A stretch of 64,000 nucleotides of DNA from assembly GCA_002710685.1 (NCBI GenBank), contig PALD01000029.1, positions 1-64,000 of the forward strand. The letters run 5' to 3'. This DNA is from Cytophagaceae bacterium (GTDB lineage: Bacteria; Bacteroidota; Bacteroidia; Flavobacteriales; Flavobacteriaceae). Positions 16,353 to 25,392 of the stretch are shown here, piece after piece. The number at the start of each line of letters is the position of its first letter. Position 1 is the stretch's first letter. The notes beneath the pieces were generated by a model. The model was given only the letters and a program-made list of their open reading frames with translations. It was not told the DNA's origin and searched no databases. A program made the position numbers and the translations under genes.

Positions 16353-18371
16353 ATGAAACTACTTATGAAAATTGTGCTACTGGTACTTACCACACCACTG
16401 CTCGCCCAGGAAATGGAGAAGGGTTTTGACCTGCTAGAGTCACAACAATACGCAGAGGCAAAAGACTATTTTGCAGACGTGCTCAAGCAGTTTCCTGACA
16501 ACACCACCGCACAGATATGCTATGGCCGTGCGCTGGGACTGGGCGGGGATACGGCTTCCGCCAAAAATTATTTTGCCAAAATCCTGGCACGCAACCCGCA
16601 AAATTTAGAAGTACGCCTTAACCAGGCAGAATCCCTTTTATGGAATAAGGATTTCGCGGAAGCGTTACCTATATATGAAGCACTTACAGCACAATACCCT
16701 GAAAATTTTACTGCCATACTGGGACTTGCCAATACCCAGAGCAACCTTTTTATGTACGAGCAGGCGCTAGAAACCATACATACCGCCCTAGAAGTATCCC
16801 CCAACAATCCCAATGCGGTCAACTCACTAAAATATATACGGCTGGGATATGCCTATCAGCTATCAAAAAAGGATGCGTATGCCCTTGCCGAGCAGTTATT
16901 GCTGCAAAACTTGGAGATGCTGCCCGGGGATACCGATACCCTTAAAAACCTGGTAAACCTCTATACCACGTCAAAACAATATGATAAGGTTGACGAGACG
17001 TATGCCGTATTGATGCAAGATGAGGCCAATACCCTAGAGGGTTTGCTGGGGCTTGTCCTCAATGCCCATTTACAAAAAAGGGAAAGGGATGCCCTGCGCA
17101 TTGCCACTACTGTTTATGAGCAACGGGACACGGCACAAGATATTCTTAAACCTGCCATTTATGAGCGGTACGTTCAGGCACTGGTGTGGAATGCCCGGTA
17201 CGCTAAAGCGAAATCAATACTCGAGGAATTCATGCGCACGTTTCCTGAAGATGACAAGGTGCTTACATTGCGTGCCATGCTGGGCATGTACACCGGCAAC
17301 TTTAACCAGGCCGAAAGTGCCTACACCGCACTTTTGGCAAAGGACAGTACCTCCTTTGACGGTAATCTGGGCATTGCCAATGCATATTATGCCAACGGCA
17401 AAAAGGATGCGGCACTCAAATTTGCAGAGCAGACTCTCCATTACTACCCTGCCCAAAGTGATGCACTCAACCTGATTGCCAAAGTAAATACAGCGGGATC
17501 ATTGACCATAAAGAACACCTCTGGCACCACACAGGACAATGGAGAAAACAAGGCATATTACACCACGTTTACAGGGTATTTTGGCATTGCCAAAAACCTC
17601 AAGGCACAACTTACCTACGCATACAGGACAACAGAAAACGGTATTACACAAGAAGATGCAGACTCTCAAACCCTGGGTGGCGGGTTGACCTATGACGTGC
17701 TCCCCTGGATGGATATAGAAGCCAGTGCGGGTTTTGTAAAAGCATCTACGGTAAATGGAAAATATTCAGGATATAGCACCACGGTACAGGCAAAAATGAA
17801 GCCCATGACCCGGCAGGACCTCACCGTGGGATATACCCGGGAGCTTCAGGCATTTAATGCTGCGCTGATAGGTTCAAAAATCTTTATGAACAATTATTTT
17901 GTCAATCATAACATAGGCATTACGCCAAAATTAGGGTGGTATACTTCCTTGATCCATACCCCACAGACTGATGGCAATACCCGTAATATTCTTTTTACCT
18001 CGGTATATTATAACTTGACAAGGGTGCCACCTTTAAAAATGGGCTTGAATTATCAATACCTGGGGTTTAAAGAGCAAATGCCTGAACTCTACTTTAGCCC
18101 CGAAAGTTATCAAGCTGTTGAGCTTTTTGCAGATGTCACCCACAATACCGGCAATGGGTTTTCTTACCATGCCCTTGCAGCAGGAGGATATCAATATGTA
18201 GAACAGGATGATGCTAGCACCTTGTACCGCCTTGAGGCCTCTGCCGGCTATAACCTAAAAGAAAACTTTAAGGCCAGTGTGCATGCCAAGTACAGTAACA
18301 TCGCCTCAGCTACAGCTGCTGGATTCAGGTTTAGCGAAGTGGGTTTTAGCCTGCAATGGCAAATTAGATAA
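16353..18371 (+). CDS. TPR protein with C-terminal outer-membrane beta-barrel (YaiO/BcsC-like layout)
   Basis: The preferred ATG at 16353 gives 672 residues starting with a signal peptide (MKLLMKIVLLVLTTPLLAQ); the open frame extends to 16260, but that part is the promoter region. Residues 20-380 form tandem tetratricopeptide repeats (motifs such as QYAEAKDYFADVLKQFPDN). From about 395 the sequence alternates hydrophobic and polar residues in about a dozen strands and ends in SEVGFSLQWQIR, an outer-membrane barrel of the YaiO type. A periplasmic TPR scaffold fused to a barrel is the layout of exopolysaccharide exporters such as BcsC and PelB. With the flippase and glycosyltransferases beside it, this is the likely outer-membrane exit port. 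Confidence 0.85.
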   Translation: MKLLMKIVLLVLTTPLLAQEMEKGFDLLESQQYAEAKDYFADVLKQFPDNTTAQICYGRALGLGGDTASAKNYFAKILARNPQNLEVRLNQAESLLWNKDFAEALPIYEALTAQYPENFTAILGLANTQSNLFMYEQALETIHTALEVSPNNPNAVNSLKYIRLGYAYQLSKKDAYALAEQLLLQNLEMLPGDTDTLKNLVNLYTTSKQYDKVDETYAVLMQDEANTLEGLLGLVLNAHLQKRERDALRIATTVYEQRDTAQDILKPAIYERYVQALVWNARYAKAKSILEEFMRTFPEDDKVLTLRAMLGMYTGNFNQAESAYTALLAKDSTSFDGNLGIANAYYANGKKDAALKFAEQTLHYYPAQSDALNLIAKVNTAGSLTIKNTSGTTQDNGENKAYYTTFTGYFGIAKNLKAQLTYAYRTTENGITQEDADSQTLGGGLTYDVLPWMDIEASAGFVKASTVNGKYSGYSTTVQAKMKPMTRQDLTVGYTRELQAFNAALIGSKIFMNNYFVNHNIGITPKLGWYTSLIHTPQTDGNTRNILFTSVYYNLTRVPPLKMGLNYQYLGFKEQMPELYFSPESYQAVELFADVTHNTGNGFSYHALAAGGYQYVEQDDASTLYRLEASAGYNLKENFKASVHAKYSNIASATAAGFRFSEVGFSLQWQIR

Positions 18372-18415
18372 GAACTAGCAGGTAGCTTTTATGATTTTAG
18401 TGGTATGTATGCTGC

Positions 18416-18835
18416 CTAAGGTTCATAGCTTATCATCCATTCTATGCCATACTTATCCCTAAACATGGCAAAGTACGCACCTGACGATCCCTCCGCAAGA
18501 GGCACTTCAACCTGGCCGCCCGTAGACAGGCCATTAAACAACTTTTCAGCTTCCGGCTTGCTGGCCGCGGTGATAAAGATTTTACTACGATTTTCTTCCT
18601 CATTGGTTCGCCCCATGTGCTCAGGAACATCATTTCCCATAAGCTGGGTATTGCCTATGGGCAAGGCTATATGCATCAACTTTTCTGCTTCTTGTTCTGC
18701 TATAGGAAACGCTTCACTGGCGACATCTTTAAAACGTATGGTTTTACTAAAATCTCCACCAAAAACCGACTTATAAAAAATAAAAGCTTCTTCGGCATTG
18801 CCATTAAAATTGATGTGAGGATGTAGCTCTGCCAT
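18416..18835 (-). CDS. VOC-family (PhnB/glyoxalase-like) protein
   Basis: This 139-residue protein has the PhnB-type vicinal oxygen chelate pattern: HPHINFNGNAEEAFIFYKSVFGG at the start, a middle HIALPIGNTQLMGND, and the end YFAMFRDKYGIEWMISYEP. Such proteins form dimers with a metal- or ligand-binding cleft. Most PhnB-like members have no known substrate. No signal peptide, so cytoplasmic. It is a single gene 44 bp beyond the end of the convergent TPR/barrel gene and seems unrelated to the polysaccharide locus. The family call is firm; a specific function is not. Confidence 0.88.
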   Translation of the reverse strand: MAELHPHINFNGNAEEAFIFYKSVFGGDFSKTIRFKDVASEAFPIAEQEAEKLMHIALPIGNTQLMGNDVPEHMGRTNEEENRSKIFITAASKPEAEKLFNGLSTGGQVEVPLAEGSSGAYFAMFRDKYGIEWMISYEP

Positions 18836-18989
18836 GTGTGTTGATATTAATTCTGTATTCTTTTAGCTATAGCTAAAAAATTAAAATCCCGATAAATACC
18901 CGGTTCAGGATACTCCATCTAAAGTAATCATAATTAAAAAGTATTGTGTCAAATTATCCCTAAAGCTTTATGCATCCGCTTATTTAATA

Positions 18990-19475
18990 CTAAGCCGCAC
19001 TGATAACCGCCAAGTATAGATTTGCCGCATACCCGCAATAGAGCAACAGTTCATCAAGCTCAACAGCCGCATCAAAGTTGCCCATCTCAATGGTGTAATC
19101 ATAATTGAGCTTCGTCCATTTTCGTTGGGTTGCCAAGCTAAACTGCAAGACTTCCTGCTCGTTATATACCTCAAGTTGTAATTTGAGCCTACCCACATTT
19201 TTGAGCACATAATTCTTTTCTACACCATCCTGCTCCAGGCGTATGACCATGAATCCCTTTAAGGTGGAGGTGATATCGCCTATGACCCTATCATCTTTAT
19301 ACATGCGCGCACGGCTCGCCCAGATATTCTTTGGCGCAAGCCAAATCTTCTGCCCATTCAATAACGCCTCTGCCTTACCGGTAAACCAACTGGTATAGTT
19401 TAATCTAGTAACTTCATGGCCGTCATGCAGTAACTTAAAGTCACTTTTTATAGAGCTGGATTGTATTGTTCTCAT
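18990..19475 (-). CDS. Conserved hypothetical protein, beta-rich
   Basis: I do not recognise a named family. From the ATG at 19475 the protein has 161 residues, without signal peptide; a longer frame to 19559 would add an odd hydrophobic leader and is less likely, though it might be a signal sequence. The sequence alternates short strands (FKLLHDGHEVTRLNYTSWFTGKAEALLNGQKIWL, VIRLEQDGVEKNYVLKNVG) with a hydrophobic C-terminal helix (DELLLYCGYAANLYLAVISAA), loosely like tubby/LURP-type or other membrane-associated beta proteins. It lies alone, 124 bp downstream of the DUF4114 gene on the same strand. Confidence 0.65.
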   Translation of the reverse strand: MRTIQSSSIKSDFKLLHDGHEVTRLNYTSWFTGKAEALLNGQKIWLAPKNIWASRARMYKDDRVIGDITSTLKGFMVIRLEQDGVEKNYVLKNVGRLKLQLEVYNEQEVLQFSLATQRKWTKLNYDYTIEMGNFDAAVELDELLLYCGYAANLYLAVISAA

Positions 19476-19599
19476 ACTGCTATTCTTAAAATTCGCCGTG
19501 TTCCATAGGTATGCCTTTACGGCAAAAAGTAACAGGATGCAAAAAAAGCGCGGAACCACCCGCGCTTTTCAACCAAAAAAACTAACCAACCAACTATTC

Positions 19600-22035
19600 T
19601 CAATTCATGAGAACTTTCTTTTTATATGTCTCGCCGCTTCTTGTGGTCAACTGGCACATATAGAAGCCTGCGTGTAGACCATTGCGTTTAAAGCGTATTG
19701 TTTTTTTGTCGCCTGCTGTGGGGTGAAAGGCTTGATAGACCATACGGCCGTTGACATCATATACTTTAAGGTTTACTTCTTCGGTTTGCACCGGGATTTT
19801 AAATGTTGTTTCCATGGTAAAGGGATTTGGGTAATTACTTACGGTAACAGCTTCTGGTGATGCATGGCTTTCTACACCTAGTGATGCACCACGGTTACTG
19901 AAACCAAGATTATGTATCGCTGCTGTTACATGCTGAGAGGTGACATAGTCTCCGTGTATGGAGAATACAATGCTTTTTATGGTAGTAACCTGTTGTGCAT
20001 TGCCAGCGCCATCTTTAAAGTCGGCAAAGGGAATGCTATATTCTTTGGGGGATTCTTGGGCGGGGATGGTGTATCTCAACCTGTCGTTCCAGTCCATCAG
20101 GTCCTCTGTAACCAAGATAACTTCTACCGGTAGCGAACTTCCCGCAGTAAATTCCACGGAAGTGAAATTACCAGCATCAAAGGCAAGGTCACCCGCATGT
20201 ATATGCCTAAAAACATTTGCAGTGGTCGTAACCTGTGCATCCAGCTGTATACCACGCTCTATGCCATAGAAATCATCATCTGTGATAAGGTCATCTTCTG
20301 CCTCTATGATAAACTCATTTAAGGTAACACCTTGCTCATCATAATCTATGCCCCAGGGACCATCTGCCAGATAGAGGTGGTCTGGCACTTGAGCACCGTT
20401 AACATAAAGGCCTATACCTGCATCAAAGAGATAACCGGTGGGCAATGCAACATCCAGTATCTCACCACGACCTATGTTGATGTTTTGCGTATAGGTTTCC
20501 ATAGCGGCATGTTCGTGCTTTTTATATTCTACCAGAGTTTCTACCTGAGCATCTTCTGCCCTATTTCTCAATCTTAAGAAAATCTTGCCTGCGTCATAAT
20601 AGCCAAACTGCACAAATACCTCTGGCACTAGATTGCCCGTAACGGTCTGCGTTAACGTTCCTTCTGCCTCAACTACGCCAAGTATATTTCTCACGATATG
20701 ACTTACTTGCCCCATACTGCTGCCCCATACTTGAAAGTTCCTAAAATTACCTTCAGGGTATTGCGCGATGTTCCAGTAACTCATAAACTCTTGTTGTGCT
20801 CCCTTTTGCTTCACCGAAAAACTCACGGCATATTCCCTACTTCCATTTTCCCGAACTATCTGGGCCATTATCATCAAGTAGCCCTCTAGATTAATCGTTC
20901 TAATATCCTCAAGTAGTGAGCCGTTGAGCCTATCACAAATAGTTTTGGTATGGTTATAGACATTACCGCTGGTCTCTGTTAACAATGCAGCTGCAACACG
21001 CTTCTCACCGGCATAATAATCTATGGCAAATACATCGTCTGCATTTGTAATGCCCACAAGGTCATCTGGAGAGGAAATGTATGTGGTTTCTGTACCAAAC
21101 ATTCCTGTCTCTGGAAAATAATCCTGTGCTACGGTACTTTTATATTGGCCGCTGTTAATTCTATATTTAGATTGATATTCTTTCTTATTTACATAAACAC
21201 CATCCTTGGCCCGCTGCATGTTGCGTTTTGCAATAAGCATAGAGAGATTGCCATTACTTTCCAGGCCGCCATCAAAGGCGCTATAGACAGGTGACTCTGT
21301 GTTGACCTCGGCAAAATTTACATTGTGTATGGCCCTATATGGAGATGCTGTAACATAAAACAGGGCATCGTTAAAGTCTTGGTCACAGCTGGCATAATCC
21401 CGGCGAATATCTTCAAAACCCAAGACTATTCTTTCTTCCTTAGGGTCAGAAAGCAGTACATTGTGGTACCGCAGGGTCTCCTCAGCTTCTGGGTTAAAAT
21501 TTGGGTTAGAAAATAACTGCCAGTGGCCATATCCCACATTTGAGCCGTTCCAGGCATTGGCTAGCAAGACCCAGCCTATTCCCGTTCCCGCCTTAAAAAA
21601 GCCCAGTTTAACACGGTCGCCAGCGATGAGGCCACCTCCAGAACCAGCTCCGGATACATTAGGAAAAATAATGGTTATCTCACTGTCCTGTGGTTTTGAA
21701 GTGGGTGGATTATCCAGGTCATAGGTATAGAAACCCAAAACGTTTCTGTAGCCTGCGCCTTCTTTTATAAAAGTTACCCATACCTCTGCATCTTCGTTGA
21801 CCTTGATATCTGTGTCGTAGCCAGAGGTGATGTAATGTGGATTGTACAAAGGCACGGGGAAACTTTCAGGTACAGAATTATCAACCTTGGTCAAAAAATC
21901 CTGCGTGACGACATCCCTTCCATCCAGGTAATCCGGCACTCCCTGAGCGTCGTAACCGCCCATATAGTTAAAGTCTTGTCCTGCAACATACTGTGCAGCG
22001 ATTAAAAGCAATATAAATAGTAGTTTTTCCTTCAT
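19600..22035 (-). CDS. Secreted DUF4114 protein with type IX sorting domain
   Basis: This 811-residue exported protein starts with a signal peptide (MKEKLLFILLLIAAQYVAGQ); I chose ATG 22035 over an upstream ATG at 22059. Residues about 140-255 match DUF4114, with RVKLGFFKAGTGIGWVLLANAWN and the acidic CDQDFNDALFYVT that resembles a calcium-binding loop. The middle is beta-rich and unassigned. The last 80 residues (from VSNYPNPFTMETTFKIP to YKKKVLMN) are a type A type IX secretion sorting domain, so the protein should be exported and attached at the surface or released. DUF4114 proteins are often matrix or adhesion components. A LytTR-like repeat lies 80 bp upstream, next to the regulator gene. 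Confidence 0.85.
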   Translation of the reverse strand: MKEKLLFILLLIAAQYVAGQDFNYMGGYDAQGVPDYLDGRDVVTQDFLTKVDNSVPESFPVPLYNPHYITSGYDTDIKVNEDAEVWVTFIKEGAGYRNVLGFYTYDLDNPPTSKPQDSEITIIFPNVSGAGSGGGLIAGDRVKLGFFKAGTGIGWVLLANAWNGSNVGYGHWQLFSNPNFNPEAEETLRYHNVLLSDPKEERIVLGFEDIRRDYASCDQDFNDALFYVTASPYRAIHNVNFAEVNTESPVYSAFDGGLESNGNLSMLIAKRNMQRAKDGVYVNKKEYQSKYRINSGQYKSTVAQDYFPETGMFGTETTYISSPDDLVGITNADDVFAIDYYAGEKRVAAALLTETSGNVYNHTKTICDRLNGSLLEDIRTINLEGYLMIMAQIVRENGSREYAVSFSVKQKGAQQEFMSYWNIAQYPEGNFRNFQVWGSSMGQVSHIVRNILGVVEAEGTLTQTVTGNLVPEVFVQFGYYDAGKIFLRLRNRAEDAQVETLVEYKKHEHAAMETYTQNINIGRGEILDVALPTGYLFDAGIGLYVNGAQVPDHLYLADGPWGIDYDEQGVTLNEFIIEAEDDLITDDDFYGIERGIQLDAQVTTTANVFRHIHAGDLAFDAGNFTSVEFTAGSSLPVEVILVTEDLMDWNDRLRYTIPAQESPKEYSIPFADFKDGAGNAQQVTTIKSIVFSIHGDYVTSQHVTAAIHNLGFSNRGASLGVESHASPEAVTVSNYPNPFTMETTFKIPVQTEEVNLKVYDVNGRMVYQAFHPTAGDKKTIRFKRNGLHAGFYMCQLTTRSGETYKKKVLMN

Positions 22036-22090
22036 GACTCTGTTATTAATATGAGTCAAAACTATCTACTTATTGAGCGCGGCTGTTTTT

Positions 22091-22109
22091 ATTTCGCTTG
22101 AAGCGAAAT
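22091..22109. repeat. Dispersed palindrome copy
   Basis: ATTTCGCTTGAAGCGAAAT, perfect 9-bp arms around one base. It lies between the DUF4114 gene and its LytTR-like site. Confidence 0.7.
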
Positions 22110-22114
22110 AAGTA

Positions 22115-22144
22115 TAGACGAATGGTAAGTTATCCTCGATGAAT
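22115..22144 (+). promoter_or_regulatory. LytTR-type direct repeat upstream of DUF4114 gene
   Basis: TAGACGAAT (22115-22123) and TCGATGAAT (22136-22144) are 21 bp apart start to start, ending 3 bp from the stop codon of the LytTR regulator gene and 80 bp upstream of the DUF4114 start. On the opposite strand they read ATTCGTCTA and ATTCATCGA. Confidence 0.55.
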
Positions 22145-22147
22145 ATT

Positions 22148-22882
22148 TTAGAGCAGGTTGAGCCTTTTCATGAGCTCGGGCCTATTTGACCTGCTAATGG
22201 GGATGACGTCCTTCTTGATGAGCACACTATTATCTTCTATATCAACGATTTTATGGAAGTTGATAATATAAGAGCGGTGAATTTTAAGGAAGATGGAATC
22301 CGGCAACTTTTCCTCTATCTTCTTTAGGGTAGAGTGTACCGTGTAGTTCTTGTCCTCGGTCTTGATGTAGATATAGTCGCCACGCGCCTCGATGCTATCG
22401 ATAGATTCAAATTTTATCTTGATCAAGCGGCGGTCTATGTTTACATAGAGATCCTTGTTTGATGATGGGGCTTGCGCTAAAGGTGCCTCACCCACACGGC
22501 TGTTCTCCACCGTTTCTTCCTGTTTTTCAAGCGAACTTTTTGCCCGCTGCACGGCTTTTAAAAACCGCGGGAGCATCACTGGTTTTACCAGGTAATCCAC
22601 AATACTATCATACTCAAATGCCTCGATGGCAAAGTTTTTATCTGATGTGGTCAAGATGGTAAGCGGCGGGTTCTTGAGCGTTTCAATAAAGTCAAAACCT
22701 GTAAAATCTGGCATGTGGATATCCAGGAAGAGCAGGTCAACCTCATTAGAATTTAAATATTTAATGGCCTGTATGGCATTGGGGAACTGCTCTACGACCT
22801 CAATTTCATCAACTGTGCTGCAATGCTTTGCTATGATGGCGCGTGCCATTTCTTCATCATCTATGATAAGGCATTTTATCAT
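22148..22882 (-). CDS. LytTR-family response regulator (output of NO phosphorelay)
   Basis: This 244-residue transcription factor has a receiver domain (residues 1-120) with acidic pocket DDE at 8-10 and phosphoacceptor Asp54 in LLFLDIHMP, then a linker and a LytTR DNA-binding domain (about 145-244; IDSIEARGDYIYIKT, FLKIHRSYIINFHKI). It is the last gene of the operon, and its ATG overlaps the HPt gene stop by 4 bp, so it is the natural phosphate acceptor of the upstream HPt. LytTR proteins bind paired 9-bp direct repeats about 21 bp apart, and such repeats occur upstream of this operon and of nearby surface-polysaccharide and adhesin genes. Confidence 0.93.
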   Translation of the reverse strand: MIKCLIIDDEEMARAIIAKHCSTVDEIEVVEQFPNAIQAIKYLNSNEVDLLFLDIHMPDFTGFDFIETLKNPPLTILTTSDKNFAIEAFEYDSIVDYLVKPVMLPRFLKAVQRAKSSLEKQEETVENSRVGEAPLAQAPSSNKDLYVNIDRRLIKIKFESIDSIEARGDYIYIKTEDKNYTVHSTLKKIEEKLPDSIFLKIHRSYIINFHKIVDIEDNSVLIKKDVIPISRSNRPELMKRLNLL

Positions 22883-23202
22883 GGGGCTTTATCTTTGAGG
22901 AACAATGTAATGGTATCTAGAATATCTTCAAACTTTTTTGAAAGATTTTTCTTTCCCATTTTTAATTCTTCTTCATATTGAACCGCCACACCATGACTTT
23001 CAACCATGTTGAGCAGGCTTATCTTGTGCTTTATTTTATGCACGATCTGCGCGGTCGCGATATGATCTTCATCAGTGGAGTGCTGGGCATAGACCTCACG
23101 CTCTTTAGGAAATTCGCGCAACAGGATCTCTATCGTTTGTTGCACAAACTCTTCATCTCCCTCACTCATTTCCTGAATAACGGTAAGGTCTGGCTTTTCC
23201 AT
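22879..23202 (-). CDS. Stand-alone HPt phosphotransfer protein
   Basis: The preferred ATG at 23202 gives 107 residues, starting 4 bp after the kinase stop; the longer frame to 23247 overlaps the kinase by 41 bp and is less likely. The sequence is helical, with the HPt signature around His55 (AQIVHKIKHKISLL), where His55 fits the phosphoacceptor and Lys58 the conserved following base, though the usual Gly after it is His here. It should carry phosphate from one or both operon kinases, perhaps by way of the lone receiver protein, to the LytTR regulator. It overlaps that gene by 4 bp. Confidence 0.85.
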   Translation of the reverse strand: MEKPDLTVIQEMSEGDEEFVQQTIEILLREFPKEREVYAQHSTDEDHIATAQIVHKIKHKISLLNMVESHGVAVQYEEELKMGKKNLSKKFEDILDTITLFLKDKAP

Positions 23203-23206
23203 AAGC

Positions 23207-24259
23207 TTAATTTTTGGGAAGTGTAAAATAGAAGGTCGTACCCACACCTTCTTGTGATTTTAGCCATATCTCGCCACCATAATGGTTCACTATCTTCTCT
23301 ACTATGGGAAGGCCTATGCCAGATGAATCTGGCTTGTTCTCCAGTTTTCTGAATTTTTCAAAAATCATATCGTGATATTTCTCATTGATCCCCTTGCCAT
23401 TATCTGCCACACTAAAGCAATGCATACCCTTGTGGTCTTTTACCTGTATGGAGATGAGACCTTCTGCCTTGTCCATCGCGCCAATGGCATTTTGTATAAG
23501 ATTTTGAAATACCTGTCTAAAACGTAACGCATTGCCCTTGACCACGGGCAAGGGCATTACTTCTATCTTGATATGCCCTGGTTGATAGGTGGAACCCACA
23601 ATATCTTCAAGCAGTGCATCAAGTCTTACCATCTGCATACTCTCTTGGGTATTTGAGATTTCTGCATACTCCAGGATACCGGTAATAAGGTTATCCATGC
23701 GCACGAGGAGTTTTCTTATACCTTCTAGGTTTTCTTTTCCTGATTCATCAAATACCTCCTCATAGTCCTCTTTTAAAAAATTTACGAGGGCATCAATGCC
23801 CCGCAGTGGCGCCTTTAGGTCATGAGATACCACATGGGCATAATCGCCCAGTTCCTTATTGCGGCGTTCCAGGTCCTTGAGCAGCATATCTCTTTCTTTA
23901 TTGGTCTTGATGAGCTGCTGGGTCTGGTCTTCTATTAACTTTGCAAGAGCGATACCATCGTAGGTTGCATCATGCTCGCTCCCCGAGGAATTAGCATATT
24001 TTCTAAGTGTGTTTATAGTATCACTTAGGCTTTTTATTACTTCCTGTTGCCTGCTTGTCTCTTTCCTGAGTTGCTTGTTTGCCTCCTCCAGTTCCTTAGA
24101 GCTTATCACCATGGCGCGGCGCACCATCTGCATTTGCTCCTCATAGTTGTCATAAGACTGGTCTATGGCTTCCAGAAAGGGCTGTAGCTCCTCCCGTTGC
24201 TGAGCATCAGTGTGGTCTAGTAACTTTCTAATCTGTCGTTGCAGCAGTGGGTTCATCAT
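23207..24259 (-). CDS. Histidine kinase paired with FIST/NosP-like protein
   Basis: This 350-residue soluble kinase has an N-terminal helical, coiled-coil sensor part (residues 1-135) with no membrane helix or PAS domain. Then come HisKA with phosphoacceptor His146 in DYAHVVSHDLKAPLRG and an HATPase domain with N-box FQNLIQNAIGAM, G1 box DNGKGI and G2 box GIGLPIVEKI. Its ATG overlaps the FIST gene stop by 4 bp. Kinases encoded directly beside NosP are typically held or released by the nitric-oxide state of that haem protein, as with NahK in Pseudomonas. Here that coupling is inferred from order and overlap. Confidence 0.9.
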   Translation of the reverse strand: MMNPLLQRQIRKLLDHTDAQQREELQPFLEAIDQSYDNYEEQMQMVRRAMVISSKELEEANKQLRKETSRQQEVIKSLSDTINTLRKYANSSGSEHDATYDGIALAKLIEDQTQQLIKTNKERDMLLKDLERRNKELGDYAHVVSHDLKAPLRGIDALVNFLKEDYEEVFDESGKENLEGIRKLLVRMDNLITGILEYAEISNTQESMQMVRLDALLEDIVGSTYQPGHIKIEVMPLPVVKGNALRFRQVFQNLIQNAIGAMDKAEGLISIQVKDHKGMHCFSVADNGKGINEKYHDMIFEKFRKLENKPDSSGIGLPIVEKIVNHYGGEIWLKSQEGVGTTFYFTLPKN

Positions 24260-25392
24260 TCACTTATCAATGTAAGGGTCATGGTCTGATTATGTAATTC
24301 ACAATTGCGCTCTCCGGCAAAAGGTGCCATCTCCCCATAACTATAAAAACCGGTGATGGGCACATCTTTGCCCATCACCAGGGATACTTCTTCTATCTCC
24401 TCCTCCACACGCTGGTCCATGACCAGTTTTCTACCTATACAACTAACGACAATGGCCAGCTCTGGGCTGCTCTGCCTGTTGTTCATGGATTGTTGTGCTG
24501 CCTGCATGGCACCATCCACGATACCATCAACATTGGCCATCATGAGCTGTACGCTCGAATTCATGGGGATATCCCCAGCCAATATCATGGTGTTAGACTC
24601 TTCCTCAATATTGAGAATGGTCCTCACCAGTGGGTTTTCCTTTCCTTCAATACGCACACTAAGTGGATAAAACAACGAGGCCTGTGGAAGTTGGGAAGCC
24701 TTATCACCCAGATAGGTTTTGTATAAATCCAGTGCGGGTTTATCATCTAGTTCATAGAGTACGTTGCCAGCAGACTTGGTCACGATACGTTCTGGACCAA
24801 AAGGTTGCCAACCCCCATAGTTAGAAAAACTTACCTCAAGTGAATCACCATATAATCCTATAGCTATAATTTCTCCCTCTTGGGGAATTTCATTGACTCC
24901 CGCCAGGGTGCGCTCAAAACGGGCATCATCGCCACAAAGCCCGCCAGTAATCGCGATACCGGTATCCAGGTCACGCTCAAGCCCCTCTATAAGGGCACTA
25001 CCATTTACATTACTGCCCTCACTGATCACAAAGACATGGGCTAGGCTTTCCTTATCTATTTTTGCACACAAGGCCTCACCTGCCCTCAACGAGTCTTTAT
25101 CGTGATCCATAATGTTTACACGAAAAATCTTATGATGCGACTTCTCAAAAGCTATGGCGCAATAGGTAAGTGAACTGTCCCTCACCGTGGTACCCATAAC
25201 TTCACCTGCGCTCGAGGCGAAAACAATATCAGCATCATTGTACATGGCCCTGACCTCGTTTATTGTTTCAGGATCTTCTAGCAAATACCTGTTTGCAAAT
25301 ACAAAAATCAGTTGTGGTTTGAATGTTGTGTCTTTTGCCCCCAGGTGCTGCCATTTTCCGGCGGCATCCCGACTTCCTTGATATACTTTCAT
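24256..25392 (-). CDS. FIST-domain sensor protein (NosP-like)
   Basis: The 378-residue protein spans FIST_N (about 20-215, VFASSAGEVMG, ITGGLCGDDARF) and FIST_C (about 220-370, GDIPMNSSVQLMMAN, PITGFYSYGEMAPF, LHNQTMTLTLI), with no membrane helix. The FIST family includes NosP, a haem protein that binds nitric oxide and controls a neighbouring histidine kinase. I cannot verify a haem ligand from sequence alone, so NosP-like is the limit of the claim; other FIST proteins may sense small molecules such as amino acids. It overlaps genes on both sides by 4 bp and sits between two kinases in an operon that also encodes an H-NOX, which strengthens a nitric-oxide role. Confidence 0.88.
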   Translation of the reverse strand: MKVYQGSRDAAGKWQHLGAKDTTFKPQLIFVFANRYLLEDPETINEVRAMYNDADIVFASSAGEVMGTTVRDSSLTYCAIAFEKSHHKIFRVNIMDHDKDSLRAGEALCAKIDKESLAHVFVISEGSNVNGSALIEGLERDLDTGIAITGGLCGDDARFERTLAGVNEIPQEGEIIAIGLYGDSLEVSFSNYGGWQPFGPERIVTKSAGNVLYELDDKPALDLYKTYLGDKASQLPQASLFYPLSVRIEGKENPLVRTILNIEEESNTMILAGDIPMNSSVQLMMANVDGIVDGAMQAAQQSMNNRQSSPELAIVVSCIGRKLVMDQRVEEEIEEVSLVMGKDVPITGFYSYGEMAPFAGERNCELHNQTMTLTLISE

